Assembly (NCBI GenBank): GCA_950295325.1
Contig: OX485803.1
Coordinates: 65,611,554 to 65,675,553, forward strand
Origin: Polytrichum commune
Lineage: Eukaryota > Streptophyta > Polytrichopsida > Polytrichales > Polytrichaceae
Length of the DNA: 64,000 bases
Direction: 5' to 3'
Below the pieces are notes generated by a model. The model did not search any database and was not told where the DNA came from. It worked only from the letters and a program-made list of their open reading frames with translations. The translations under genes and the position numbers were made by a program. Shown here one piece after another: positions 24,883 to 37,723 of the stretch (within the stretch, counting starts at the first letter, position 1; every line of letters starts with the position of its first letter).

Positions 24883-25300
24883 AGGTAGAAATACCATAAC
24901 CCATGAAAACAAGGTGATTCGCACTCAAGATCTGGTCTAACAATCATGAGATAATTTTCCAAGATAGACGAGAAGGATTCATGAAGAATGCAAGTTGTTT
25001 CATATTTTTCTGCCCTATACAAAAAATACTACAATTTTTCAAAGTGGAAAGTTGTCCGAACCCCTACTTGTTCACTAGATTTTCCCTACACCGAACACGG
25101 TAATCCGCATTTCCATACAAAAGATCGTCTAAATCGGTTATCTCATGAGTACATTAACACTTGACTCCCATTGGCTACACTAAGTGTACACGCATTGAAG
25201 CCACCGAGCCATGATCGGTTTTAGAAATGACACTTCACCATTATGACGGTAGTCTTGTGCACGGCTAAAGGGTGGTTAATGGGTTATGGTATTTCTACCT
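24883..25300. mobile_element. Tc1/mariner-like (Stowaway-type) MITE, copy 1
   Basis: A 418-bp element with termini AGGTAGAAATACCATAACC and complement, flanked by TA on both sides (24881-24882, 25301-25302). A second copy lies at 42526-42946. No coding capacity. Confidence 0.85.
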
Positions 25301-25302
25301 TA

Positions 25303-26955
25303 ATACCCATCCATATGTCACGGGGAGGTCACTCCATTATCAAGTTGAAGACCACGTGCGAATAAAGTTTGCTACCCTTGTAATACATGCCATAGATAAT
25401 TTAAAAAATTATGATATTTTTTCTACATATACATAATCATTGATAGTATATATTATAGTATATATATATATATACATATATATATTGAAAATTAGTCATC
25501 TTCAATTTTGTAGTATTTTTTAGTTCAATTTGGCGTCATTCTAGTAAGAAACAATGTATTTTATTTAAGAAATATGAATAATCAAATTTAGTTACCATTT
25601 TTTACTTTGTAATAGGTACCATGTATATCTACTCATGAATTTTTTTTGACAAAAGTTTGACCCATTTTGGTGATGCTTTATGTAAAAAGTAAGATTTTTA
25701 ACATGTAAAGTGTTTGCACGTGGTTGTTGGACTTTACAATGGAGTGACCTCCCCGTGCCATATGTAGCACGCTCTTCCATTTATTTGTGTGGTCCGGCAA
25801 CGGCGCCGCCATGCTACAACGAACAACCTTGGAAAACCGCGTGGTGGGGTGGGCATGTGTGTTTGTTGGAGCACGGAAATGCAAGGGAGAGATGGGAAGG
25901 TTAGGCATTGTACGCAAATGACGATGTGGTGACAAGGTCTCTTATTGTTGAAGTTGAAACCCAATGTCCTCCAATGCAAAAACCTCCTCACATGTAAGGT
26001 TTGTGCCAACCCTCATTAGCCACACAATTGGAAGATTTGGCCAATCAAACACCCATTTATTCTTGCTACCTCTCACATATCAGTTGATGTCAACTTAGCA
26101 ATACCAAAATCTATAGGTATGTGGTTGTTGGAATGGAACTTTTCTATGAAACTCTATAAGTTGGCGTGGATGTGCCATGTATATTCTATGCCAACTTGGC
26201 CTTGCATGGATGCCATGTGTTGGCTTGCAACACTTGGCAAAAAAATTTCAACGAGTAAGGCAATTTAGAAATGTGCAATTTCTAGACAACTTTGATTCCA
26301 ACACATTTTGGTGTGAGACACCACATTCTCATCATGTGTGAAGGACTCCTTAGTGCATGCCCTAGTGGATCTTGTGTTAGGCCATGGGATGGAGTAATTC
26401 GCCTTGTCTAAACAATGAGAATTGTACTCCAGACCCCAAAGGCAAGTCCAACTTTTTTTCCGTTGACCCAAACAATTCGGATGCCTCCAACGCATAGTTC
26501 CTTGTATTGAGATCATAGTTTGTGTAAGGAGTTTGGGATCACCAATGTGAGCTTTCAACTTTCAACTTCAATGACGTTTGGTCAGGCCCTTTTCCTAAAA
26601 AGCCCCCTTTAAGCCACATATGCTAATTACTGATTTTTTATAGATGTTGGATCATATCATCAATTGTTGCCTTTTGGAGGCATACCAGTTTGTTACATGA
26701 CTATTGTAGCCATTTGTTGTGAACTAATTATGCCAAGTTGCAAGTAGGCAACATGTTGCTCTGAAGTAAGGTCTTCGGAGAGTTGTAGAAACCGGAATTA
26801 ATTAAAGGTAAAAAAACGATGACAAATAAAAACACAATAAGGAGATATATATATATATATATATATATATAGATAGATAGATAGATATGAGGTCAATTAC
26901 AATAATCATGTGACCCCCCCCCCTCCCATTGTCTAAATCGATAATTCTAGAACCC
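25303..26955. other. Intergenic stretch with AT/GATA microsatellites
   Basis: (TA)n near 25452-25486, and (TA)n followed by (GATA)n near 26846-26888. Short frames around 25700-26000 on both strands show no motif. Confidence 0.4.
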
Positions 26956-26959
26956 CGAC

Positions 26960-28180
26960 CGCTCTAACAAACCATACATACCTTCCTCAATGGTGGCGCT
27001 TGAGGACAACCACCATGCCCGAAGCACATTGTATTTGATGTTGGCTTTTGCCATAGTCTTGGAGTCTTTGTACTCTTTACACAATTGCTTGTGCTAATGT
27101 TGCAATGAAGGGTTGGTATGCAATTTTATCCAAATCGGTGGACCAATGGAAGAAGCACGTACATTCATGAACCTTAAGGGGAACTAACTTGTCCTCATCA
27201 TCAAAATAAATCCTCCTCACAACAATCCAATAAGGTTGAGCACTATCCATCATGAAATCTTTGAAACATACATTGGGTATACCATTACATTTAAATTATC
27301 CTAGAAAACCTTATGGGCCTGGGAGTCTTCCATTTGGATATCACAACATGTGATTGTGATAATCTTGCAATGCTTGTTGTCACAAACGTGGGATGCCATT
27401 GTAGTCCAATTTCGAAGTTGCTTAACATGGACAAACATGATCCAAGAATTTGTTATGTCACCTCCGCTTGGCATGTGTTTCACGAGATCGATTCCACTTC
27501 CAACTAAATCCACAAACATTTGAACATGAAGACCTTATCTTTGAAATGCCCTTGAAATCTACTATCACACAAATATTTGAACCTAGAATGGTCTTAAGTG
27601 CCATTTATACTAGTCATAGAGCCCATCCCACTACAAATGAAACAATTAGAACTTGCCACAAAATTTATGCAATTAGGAAAGACTAGGGTAGAGAATTTGT
27701 CCATGACAACCTCCAAGGAGGCTCCATGGAGAGGAGACTTAAAGATGTCATCAACCATAAATTGTTTATTTGCAACCATAATTATGGCATATTCTTTGCA
27801 ATAGGGGTTATAGACATCTCATTAGCCACACATTGGTAAGCCAAATATAGTAACTCACGACACACTCCAAGGGACACAAGGTGGTCGTGGGCACCCAATA
27901 GATACAAGCACGAGACATGATATGTGATAGACCGAACATAAAGAATGTTAGGGAGGGGCATGACAAACCTTGCATTGAGCCCTAGATTTTTCCGGTGGGT
28001 CTTTACCAACCACAAATAGAGCGGGTATAATAACAATCCATTTAGAGCAGTTGCGATCCCCACCATTTCGCAAAAGATACACACAAGAGTCAATACTGCA
28101 TTGGAGATGACCAATGTACGAAACATTCGGAAAGTCAAAATGAAGCCATTTTGAGTGTTTGTTGTTTTTGTTATGCACCA
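26960..28180 (-). pseudogene. Decayed transposase-like gene of a plant repeat family
   Basis: Read on the minus strand across frameshifts and stops, a coherent protein relic emerges. First comes a Cys-rich N-terminal block (HFDFPNVSYIGHLQCSIDSC, then QCKVCHAPP) at about 28150-27955 that resembles a zinc finger. A middle part follows (HDHLVSLGVCRELL, LHGASLEVVMDKFSTL). Next comes a conserved region (SWIMFVHVKQLRNWTTMASH with TCCDIQMEDSQA near 27435-27310, then KDFMMDSAQPYWIVVRRIY and TCFFHWS near 27270-27140). Last is HKQLCKEYKDSKTM and LRAWWLSSSAT near 27090-26985. From memory this matches an abundant transposase-like family of seedless-plant or algal genomes. The acidic positions suggest a DDE-type enzyme, possibly MULE-related. 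It is certainly inactive. Confidence 0.6.
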
Positions 28181-28189
28181 AGCGTGTCC

Positions 28190-31100
28190 GTCATAAATAT
28201 TGCCATCCCATCTATAGCCATCCCGTAAGCATCCATGACTCCGACATTCACGGACGGAAAAATGAGAAGGGCATCCCCATTGAAGGTAGACGGTCCTTCA
28301 CTTCCTCTACAACAATGGTGTCAAAGTCTATATTGGTTTATGAGTAAGCCGCTTGGTGATTTTGAACGCATCCAATATATGCACATTAGATGTAGATGCC
28401 TAAGGATGAATTGGAGGTTTTTTGGAAAGCGTATGGGGTTCAATAGCACTCATATATAGTGGAAGGTATGGAATGAAGATATTGGCACTTGGAGCTCATG
28501 CACAAAATGAAGAGCCAAATGTACATGGTGACTTGGATTTACATGTAGTAGTTTGCGTAGATATGTGTGCATATTGAACATTTACAAAGTGAGTACATTG
28601 CTTGCAAGCCCCTTCCATTGCCAAACCCTAACCCTAGTAGGTTGTGGTGTAGGGTGTGCGTGACAACCTCATCTTCGCCGAAGGTACGGAGGGAGGTGAA
28701 GGAAGGTTGGAGGATGAAGGTGGGAGCCAGGACGGCAAATCCAACAACAATGGTGGTGAAGGTCGGAGTTAGGATGGTGTAAGTTAGGCATGAGTGAGGG
28801 AGTTAGAGGCTGGAGCGAGGGCGCACGACATAGGAAGATTGCTAGGATCAAGATCTGGACCAACAACACCCAACAATGAGCTAAGGTGAACACAACCACC
28901 AAGGTAAGTCTTTGTCCACCGTTAATGCAAGCCATTTTGTGAAGTATCTTGCATTTGATACTCCATCATAGCAAGCCACGATCATAAAACTTGGCATATT
29001 AAGCGGAGGCCCCTAAGAATATTTATTATAATGGAGTACTTAGTAGGGTACAAGCTCCTAGTAACCTCATCCAATAGCATTGTATAGAAATCCTTTAGCA
29101 CAATACATCATTATATGTATTGTAAATGTGAAGGGCATGCAACACATATGTCCATGCCTCCAACCAACAAATATTTGAGGTCTAGTTGCATACACGATGT
29201 AAATAATAGTTGGACCCATTTGTCATCCACGTCACACATCATTAACGAAATTTAAATGGGTTGTGGTATATCAAACTATTTCACTCAATGCAAGATGACA
29301 AATGAGTGTACAAACTTGGACCTTTGCCATGATTGGGAAATTTCAAGTAGAATACTCTTCTAATGGATTACCCTAACTTCTCCCACGTTTAGCATGTATC
29401 CAATGCCTTGGTAAGTATGAATAATGTGAGCACCTCCTCTCACTTGTGTGAATGGTAAAAAAGAGGCTCATTTAGGGTTAAGGGTTTATATTGGAGACCT
29501 TAAATGTGGTAAGTTCCCATAAACCCTAGATTCTAACCATGGTGACGTGAATTACGTCTATAACCTTGGTTACTTTACCTATTCATCATTCATAGTGGAA
29601 TATTTGTTTTCATGGTTTGTGTAATACCTTTCCATGTACATGTAGATTTGTGATGAGCTTGAAGTCTTTTTGTTTTCAAAAAGATAATTGCTAAGTAGAT
29701 TAATGTTAGAGTTCTTTTATAAGATATCAAGGCATTTTACGAAAGCTCAACTCACATGTGTTGTAATTCAATAAATTAGCTTTCAGGTATCCAAAGGTCT
29801 TAAAATACATTGCAAAGTCTTGTGTGAGTCTCTTGTCTCACCATTCTAACACTTTCAACCCATAATCTTTCACAAAGGCAACATATCTCTCACACATTAC
29901 AAACCATGTCACATAAGAGTTTAGGATAACTAATGGGAGCTTCGGAGGCGAAGGCAAGGGTTTAGGGTAACTTGGCCACCTTAGATGAGATTGGCAATAG
30001 CCATCCAAAAACCATAAGATAAACTTGGATGAATGTCTCACTTATTTAAGTGTATTTTGAAATTGCCCAATTTTGATATACTAATTTCCAAGTTGCCTAA
30101 TTATTTTGGTCACTCTAATTCATTATCAAACAAAGACCCGCCCAAGTTGCTATCAAACTACAGTAACACAAACTACTTATTTCAAGAGGCTTTTGTTGGA
30201 AAAATGAGAGTAGGCTTCCATGCAATAATTCCTTTAGAATCTCCCTCCCTCCCCCAACACCCCAAAAAATTAAAAAAAAAACAAAAAAAGTGTAGAAAAG
30301 TAGGGAGATGACTTCACTTTAAAGGACATCAACTTGTACATAATACATGAATTTGCCCACACTATTTATGGGGGTTTCCCACAAAATAAGCGCATCCTAT
30401 ACTTGATCCCGAACCACACGTATATTTACTTGTGTGAGTTCTCTACTAACAGTGCTCATCGATGTTGCTTCACCATGAAAATGAAGGCCCTAGCTAGTCA
30501 TAAGATATTGCGTTCCTTCTCTTTCCGCAAGTTTTGATGCATTCTTCACGGAAGTTGAAAGAACGCATGGGTGGGCCATAAGTACCGCACATGTCCAAAC
30601 TCCAATATGAGGCAATGGACAGGAATGGTCTTCAATGAGCTTTGGGCGTGGCTTAAAAAACAAGGGAGCAAATCCCAATAACCCCCATCAGGCACATCAT
30701 GATGTGAATGCATGACCAAAAGTATCCCCATATAGATTAGCGGTGGATCTATACCAACCTTATTATGGACTATATCATCAACGAGAGTAGCATGGATGAC
30801 GAGCCATGGGAATGGTGAGTCATTCATCACCTTGAGTTGGATATCAATCATAATCATATCACATATGAAAAATCCCAACGAGTTCTGGTAATTTTGATGC
30901 TCTTGGATGAACAATTAGTTACAATATAGGATGGTATGTTGAGAACATGTGAATCTATCACCAACAATCAACGAAAATATGAGAGAAGAATGCAACCCTT
31001 GATTCATTGCACGATGCACATCTAGAGCGTTAAAAAAGATCACCAAAAACACACCGCATTTGTATTTTGTGAGTGATGGGAGAAACAAGAATCAACCATC

Positions 31101-31782
31101 CCTGTTAGCTTGATACCTATCTATCACATGTCACTTGAGCATCTCACAAACTTTTTAAGTACAAATATACTTTGAAAGTGCAACTACGATAAGTTGAACA
31201 TGAATTTTGAGACCCCTATTTGTCATCTTATCAAAGTTAGGTTTCACATGATCCGCAGAGTTTTTGTCTATGCGCAATATAATTATGTAAATATGTTAAA
31301 ATTTTCAAAGTGACGTGTTTGTTGGACCATGTGTTTAGCGTTGATCTTTGCATCCGTTTTGTTAGTTGAACCATAACATTGCTCAGTAGATGACTTGTGT
31401 CCGCTTCCCACAGCTAGCTCGCGTTGTGTTTACTTCCCAAATTCAATCCTATACTACCAAATCGCAGTGCAAAGGTTTGAGAATCACAGTTGACCCCACA
31501 TAACATGTTCTTTGTGTTGAAAAATGTCATGTTCCATTATACGAAAATAAACAATATTTGTTTCTTTTTTTTAGCTATACTTTCATTTCTTGTTCCATAA
31601 CATAGTGAGTTGCAAGGCTTGGTCCACCACATACCGAACCTACTAGTTTCTCCTATTTTCACACATAGTTTTTGTTCTTTTCGTTGAAGTTAGACAACCC
31701 TTGAGGTTGCCTCTTCTAACTTGTTGCTTCTTTCACAATTATGTTGTTTTAAGGCCCATAATATGTCTTAAGATATGAGCAA
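28190..31782. other. Intergenic stretch, no gene recognised
   Basis: Long AT-rich stretch. A 122-codon minus-strand frame (30546-30914) and shorter frames near 29840-30040 have plausible-looking composition but no motif I recognise. They may be other transposon relics. Confidence 0.4.
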
Positions 31783-31785
31783 GTG

Positions 31786-32170
31786 CACTACACTAAAATA
31801 TGATATTTAGTGTCACCAATTCTAATTTTCTTGCTCAATACTAATTGTAAACCATGGTATAAGGTCATTAGCACTAAATATTAACCCAACATTATCTGTC
31901 AAACCTCGTTATTTTTTGGGATGATTATAGAGTTACAGTGTTGCAATTACTATCACTCACCAAGTGATTTTTCATCCAAATTTCAATCATCCATGACAAT
32001 AGGTCATCACAAGTTGGTGACAAGAGAAGGTAACGGGGTTTGACCAATGGATGAACTCATCCATCATTCATGACAGTATTTGTAAACTTATTCATAAGAA
32101 GTGTCGTTCAAACAGTTACCATAGTGACATTATATACCATATGGCACTAAATATCATACTTAGTGCAGTA
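31786..32170. mobile_element. CACTA-like MITE, subfamily A
   Basis: Begins CACTACACTAAAATATGATA then TTTAGTG, and ends with the complement (CACTAAATATCATACTTAGTG, then CAGTA). The interior block TTTCATCCAAATTTCAATCA near 31966-31990 recurs inverted in the fragment at 49573. No transposase and no clear 3-bp duplication. Confidence 0.7.
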
Positions 32171-32329
32171 AGCTCGTCATGTAATTGCTCTAAACAGACT
32201 CGAGGTTGTATAAGCTCGAGGAAATGACTAGCCTATGCTCTCCCTATGGACCAAAGTAAGGACAAAAGTGGTAATTTCACTATAAGAGCTACTATAATTC
32301 TTAAGGTTGTGCAACTCAAGGTCAAATAA

Positions 32330-32550
32330 CTACATTGTTTATGGTATTTAATGTCACTTACTATTTGAAATTACACAATACAATAATTTCTTACTCTTGA
32401 CTTCATTTTTTACTTAAAAAAGTTGAATAGGTTGTTTGGACAATATAAAACACAAATGACTTTGCTTGGTAGAATATTACATTCCTAGTAAATAGCTATA
32501 GCACTACGTAACTCCAAATAGTAAGTGACACTGCATACCATAAATAATGG
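32330..32550. mobile_element. CACTA-like MITE, subfamily B, copy 2
   Basis: Same inverted termini as the element at 13551: CTACATTGTTTATGGTA then TTTAATGTCACTTACTATTTG, with complement near 32510-32545. Confidence 0.65.
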
Positions 32551-32677
32551 AGAGCTATGAGCATCTCCACCATGTACCAATAAAGAACAAACAACAACAA
32601 CAACAACAACAACATTAAGCCTCACATTTGCTACGAGAAGATGTTGACTCAACACAAAGTTTGAATAAATACTCTCA

Positions 32678-32823
32678 TAACATTACTCAAATCCATAACA
32701 CTGTTCTTTGGGACTGGCAATATTCTAAAGAACATTCCCCACATTCAGACCGAATGTGGGGGAATGATTCTGCATAATATTGTCAGTCCCAGAGAACAAT
32801 GCTATGAATTTGAATAGTGTTAT
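32678..32823. mobile_element. Fold-back MITE of about 146 bp
   Basis: Two arms of about 65 bp are inverted copies (TTCTTTGGGACTGGCAATATT against AATATTGTCAGTCCCAGAGAA), meeting at a CCCACATTC...GAATGTGGG centre. The flanking duplication is unclear. Nothing is coded. Confidence 0.75.
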
Positions 32824-33525
32824 CCTAGCACGACTTCTCTTTGTTGTTTTAAGTGTTCACATGTGATCAATTCATGATGAAAGTCATGTCAAACAAATGT
32901 GGAGCCCGCGGTGAAGATTAAATGCCTTCTATCTGAATGTTTTGGGCGAGCCTTGGGCGCTTTGGCACCATTGCATCATCAAATGTAATTTTCACTGGTG
33001 CAATTACAATAGTATCTTCAATCGATGTAGTTTTTTAAAAGTACTCAACCCCCCCCCCCCCCCACCCCCTTTTCCAAGCCTAGGTTTCTCAAGTTCGATA
33101 CCGTTGCCGAGCTTGCACCACGTGACCGTCCGAATGCTCTAAAGGCTAAAGAGGCAACACACCAAAGTGGATGCAATGGTTGGATGGCATTCCCCTCATA
33201 AGTTATTGGAGACAACCCGAGTTATTGAAGCCGATTCGAGGACACTCTTGTCATGGATTGTCGGTAGGACATGGTGTCCCATGCATCTACCCACCTACCC
33301 ACTCACCTGCAACTGCAAAATCTCGGCCTGTAAGTATGTGCAAGCCTATGCATTTTGATCTCAATGCGACTGCCACTGTAGTGATAGAATATGAATGAAT
33401 GATAGAATGAATGAATGGGAGGTCCATTATTACTGTGGTGCTGGCCTGGCAAGCGAATCATAATAGACCCCATGACTTGGAAACCCCAGTTCCAGATCTT
33501 ACTTTTGTTTTTTTGGGAACACAGG
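32824..33525. other. Spacer with a poly-C run
   Basis: A C15 run lies at 33049-33063. Between about 33080 and 33360 the sequence is less AT-rich, with two overlapping frames, but no motif. Confidence 0.35.
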
Positions 33526-33529
33526 AGGC

Positions 33530-33889
33530 GGGCCCGAACTACACCACATCTTCATTTGGGTGGGCCCCACGCCTCCCACGCCTCGTTCACTGCCCGGTCT
33601 TCCTGCCCACACCTGCGTGGGAACTCTTCCATGTTGGGAACCAATGTGATAACACCCGGTCAAAATTATTACAAGTATTCAAGTTGGCGTCACTTTCGTT
33701 ATTTCAAAGTTAACTGATGGAGTTCCTTCGCATGCCAAAGGAGCTTAGTGGCTTGAGTGACTGGGTATTGTCACGTTGGTTGGTTCTCAACGAGGAAGAA
33801 TTTTGATGCAAGTGCGTGCAGGAGGATTGGGTAGTGAAGGAGGCATGGGAGGGGCAGAGCCCAATGGAGATGTGATCTAGCATGGGGTC
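33530..33889. mobile_element. Fold-back MULE-type MITE, copy 3 (most diverged)
   Basis: Shares arms with the elements at 8526 and 12538 (CACATCTTCATTTGGGTGGG on the left, GGAGATGTGATCTAGCATGGGG on the right, and GTGGGAACTCTTCC inside). Flanks GAGGCG and AAGAGGCAT are only loosely alike, so the 9-bp duplication is decayed. Confidence 0.75.
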
Positions 33890-33925
33890 AAGAGGCATGT
33901 GGCCACCTAGCTACTGTAGTTTTTT

Positions 33926-34012
33926 CACGGTTGGGAATTGAACCGCCAACCACTCCATTCGGTTTTGGGTACCTCTCCACTATCCTCCGGTAGTTGAGGG
34001 TCATCTCGGACA
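33926..34012 (-). mobile_element. tRNA-derived SINE head, copy 3 (truncated)
   Basis: On the minus strand, CCGAGATGACCCTCAACTACC, GATAGTGGAGAGGTACCC and a B box GGTTCAATTCCC match the head of the SINEs at 11294 and 14905. The body is lost next to the MITE at 33530. Confidence 0.7.
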
Positions 34013-36073
34013 ACTTAGTTCCAAATGTTACACTTTGTGAGTTTGGTTGAGTGCATAACACTAGGCGTAACTTCCAATTGATCAATTTATTGCCTTGATC
34101 CTCCAATAAATGGCCAAAAAATTGGGCAAGGTCTTCAAGTGAAGAAGTGCGAAGTTTTCAATTAAGCGTGAAAGTGTGAGTGTACACAACAAATTGCCAA
34201 TCGTTTCTCAACCATCTAAAAGTGGCATAACTAACTTACTTGGAAGTCATTCATCCTACTCACTTAAGGTAGTAGTGTCTTACACGGATACCTTTTCTTT
34301 GTGCATCCATTTCTCGTAGGATTTAAACGACGCAGATAGTGCAAGATGCTTAAACAAATCCAAACTCTGCTCTTAGTCATTTGCCTCGTAATTTTTGGAG
34401 TTCGTATGAATATTTTTATTCATTTTTTGAATATGCCCGTTCGCCCTGTTCTGAACAAGAGACACTAAATACCATAAGCAGTGTAGGGATACAAAACTCC
34501 CTTTTGGAATTGTGATTTGGCTATGGTGGCATTGTTGATGGGTGTGGCAAACTTCATGGCTCGATGCATTGTCTCGATCCAACAAATTATTGGAGTCCAC
34601 AAGGGGTCATTCTGCATCCATCCTCAAAGTGGCAGAAAAGTGGTAAAGTGCTTGAATGTAAGGTACCTTAGGTGGTCACTCTTCTTCATTGGACACCTAG
34701 ATTTGAAATGATATATGGCAATGCTCGTATGTTGGAGTTAAATACGCAAAAATATGCATGTGTTATGAGGATACTAGACTATGTGTTCAAAATTATAATA
34801 TCTATTCTAAGCTCAACAATTAAGCCACTGAAAGGAGAAACTCTGCAATTGTCTACAAAGAAAGAAAAGTTTCACTTTGGTGTCTTTTAACTTTTGCACA
34901 TTTATTTTGATGTTGAAATTTGAAATGATGATATGTAAAACTCACACTTGTTAACCAAATGAGACGATTCCAATCTTATACAACAACCACAACTTCATGT
35001 GGAGTGGAAAACGCCCACAATAGGGCCACATACCTTAACCCTAAGCGTCGGGCAAGTCCAACACAAGCCTAGGGAGGCTACAATGAGCTAAATGCCTCAC
35101 CTATGGTTGGCATGCTCTCCTTTGTGTAGCCGCGTGGATGAATCAACCAATCCTTATAATAATCCCCTTCAAATGCCACAAGCCATTTCCATGTGGGCAT
35201 AATTATTTTAACCAATCTTCAAACATCCAACAGAGGGATGCAAACAACTCGTTGATTCTTGATGTGACATTCTCTCCCAAATCTAATAAAAAGGAAGGGA
35301 CCATTGTGGAGGTAGGAAGGCACACATAAATCATGGACATAAACAACTACCAACTATTGATCTTCCAAATAAAAAAGGGGATTCACATGAAAAATATGGG
35401 GTGGCTTGCGTTCGGATGTTGGCATAACATGTTGGGACCCCCAAAATCCAATTCATATGGACATGCCAAGCCACATATTTTGACATGGTAGATGGGATCA
35501 ACTCCTCCATACAACTAATGTACCCAATCTTCACACCCAAATCGGTTCGTGATGTTGCCCCATGTATGGCAAGTCTAGCTTGCCCATGAAGCTAGGATAC
35601 CACCGTTGGAGCCATGCCCCTCCTCTTGCACTCGGGGTGACCCACTAGGCCCTGCCACCTACACCTCATCACATCCATACCTTGCATCCTTTCCCCATAG
35701 AAGTGTCCTCTCCATCCATGCTCCAATTGGTTGGGTTACGGTAAACGAACAATTTTTGTGTGATAACTTACCCAAGAGGGGCATGCACACATTCAACACC
35801 TACCCCACTTGTGTGTGTGTGTGTGTGTGTGTGTGATGCTATTTTATGAACACACTCATGTTTTAGGTGTTTCCATGGAGCATGGTCCCATTACCATAGA
35901 ACGGACATGCAAAAAGTTTTTGTCCAAGAGTGGGATAAAGTTTTTTTTGGGGGGTTTCTTGAGTTGCCCCGAATAAAAAAAACAAGGAGAATTGATATAA
36001 AACGGGTACAAAATCAATACAAAATAAGAAGCACATCACGAAAGCAAGATTGCATTAACCTTGAGAGCTCCTC
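34013..36073. other. Intergenic stretch with a lone transposon end and GT repeat
   Basis: At 34461-34486 a single CACTA-like terminus (complement CTACACTGCTTATGGTA) has no partner. A (GT)n run lies at 35813-35834. No gene recognised. Confidence 0.4.
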
Positions 36074-36465
36074 CTCCGAGCTGGATCTCCGTATTTTAGT
36101 GCTACGAGCGTTTGTAGGACGCCTCCCGCGGGCAGCGTTCATGCTCGGGCAGCCCGTTCATGTCCTCCCGTCCTGACCCGTCCTCCCGTCCTGACCCGTC
36201 TTACCTGCCCGAATTGGCCTTCCTGCCCGTGTCCTCCATCCTGCCCGACGCGGCTTTCCGCCTGTCCAGCTGTCCACGCGTCTGTCCATCCGTCATATCC
36301 GTCTCCACCACTACCCCACACCGAACCCGAACTCCGTCATTCTTCCTTGCTCACGCCACTAGACAGCTCCGGAGCGAGTGAGGAAGTTGGGGAAAGGTTG
36401 TTGCATTGCTAGTTTAGGGTTTGGAAGAGTTGTAACTTTGATTGATGTTGTCTTAGTCACCCGCC

Positions 36466-37200
36466 ATGGAGGTGGACATTGTGGATCTGGGAGGAAAATG
36501 TGTCTCTTTCGAAGAAGGGTTTGATTTTGTAATAGAGGAGGCCACGGAAGATGTACAGGACGGATATGATTTAGTTTCAGATCTGGAAATTCCTACAGGT
36601 ACAATCGTCCACAAGGACACCAATACGTGCTTGAAAGCTGGTGCATAAGAAAGGTTTAGGGTGCGGGATGTAACTCTTGAAAATATACGGGCGAGGTTGC
36701 AGATTCCACCCCCTGGGCCCTTTGACATGACAGACATTTCTTGGGAGGAGAAAATCAACCAAGGACGGGGTAGGATCAACCCTAGATGCTAGGACAGTGA
36801 AAAAACAAAATAGTACAAAGACACCTCTTGTTCCACCTTTAGTTGTCCAGTTGTTTCTACAGCCTCTGACACTGATACAAGCTGTCCTAAAAATCTCACA
36901 TGGCAACCACTCCCAATAGGACAGACAAAGCAGAGGAGGGCAAGTAGATTGCAAGCCAGTCTAACCTCTAAGCGAGGATGCCAATGCAATTTTGTGGCGA
37001 AGCAACTGTATATGGACAACACTTTATATGAAATTCAGTACCATAAAATTAACCATTTCAATAAGGTTGGACAAGCCTGTCATGGGAGTTTAGATTATGT
37101 TAGGACAACACTGAAAACAATGGATGTTGCATAGATTGATATATGACATTGATAGGATACATTACAATGTTACTGAATTCAATGAGGAAGGCATAAAGTC
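36466..37200 (+). pseudogene. MULE transposase N-terminal region, broken
   Basis: One plus-strand frame from ATG 36466 (MEVDIVDLGGKCVSFEEGF) runs to 37134 with in-frame stops at 36646 and near 36787 and 36811. After the stops the same frame continues coherently: ERFRVRDVTLENIRARL, later SKRGCQCNFVAKQLYMDN, IQYHKINH and QACHG. The Cys and His spacing resembles the FAR1/MULE-type zinc-binding DNA-recognition domain. A further frame (YNVTEFNEEGIKSFQDTNVV) follows near 37155-37220. The catalytic domain is missing, so the element cannot move by itself. Confidence 0.6.
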
Positions 37201-37723
37201 TTTCCAGGACACCAATGTTGTACATGTCCTGTCATATTTTACTAAATTGCTTGTTTTCCGAAAATTCCCAATTGCCGAAGTTTCACTTACATTCAAAATT
37301 TAACAAACAATGACACTTTATTGAAAATGGGTAGGAGCCAATGTATCAATATTCATGTGTCCGAAGTGGACATGTAATGGTTCTCACCTATCATAAATGT
37401 GTCCTATTATGATTCAACATTACATTGGTTCTACCTTGTCTTATTGTAACATCCCACACCATTATTCTAAAAAATAGCACTAAACTCCACAACACTATCA
37501 ACGATTGCATTGCACTCGCCTTCCACCACCAAAATTTGTGTCTTTTGACGCGTCCAACCACATGACACAAAGATCATCCTCTTTGTCCATAGCCAACATA
37601 TCCAAGCAGGCATTCCAGAAACAAGCTCTCATCCAGGACGAGGCCTCAGCCTGCATGGCCTCAAACCCATTACATGTCCTCATAACTTCCAGATCGGAAA
37701 CTAGCAGGTACAATCGCCTATCC

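Noticed and set aside
27782-28138. 118-codon hydrophobic minus-strand frame as a membrane protein
   Set aside because: It overlaps, in another frame, the zinc-finger part of the decayed transposase-like gene, and its downstream part is one frame segment of that relic.
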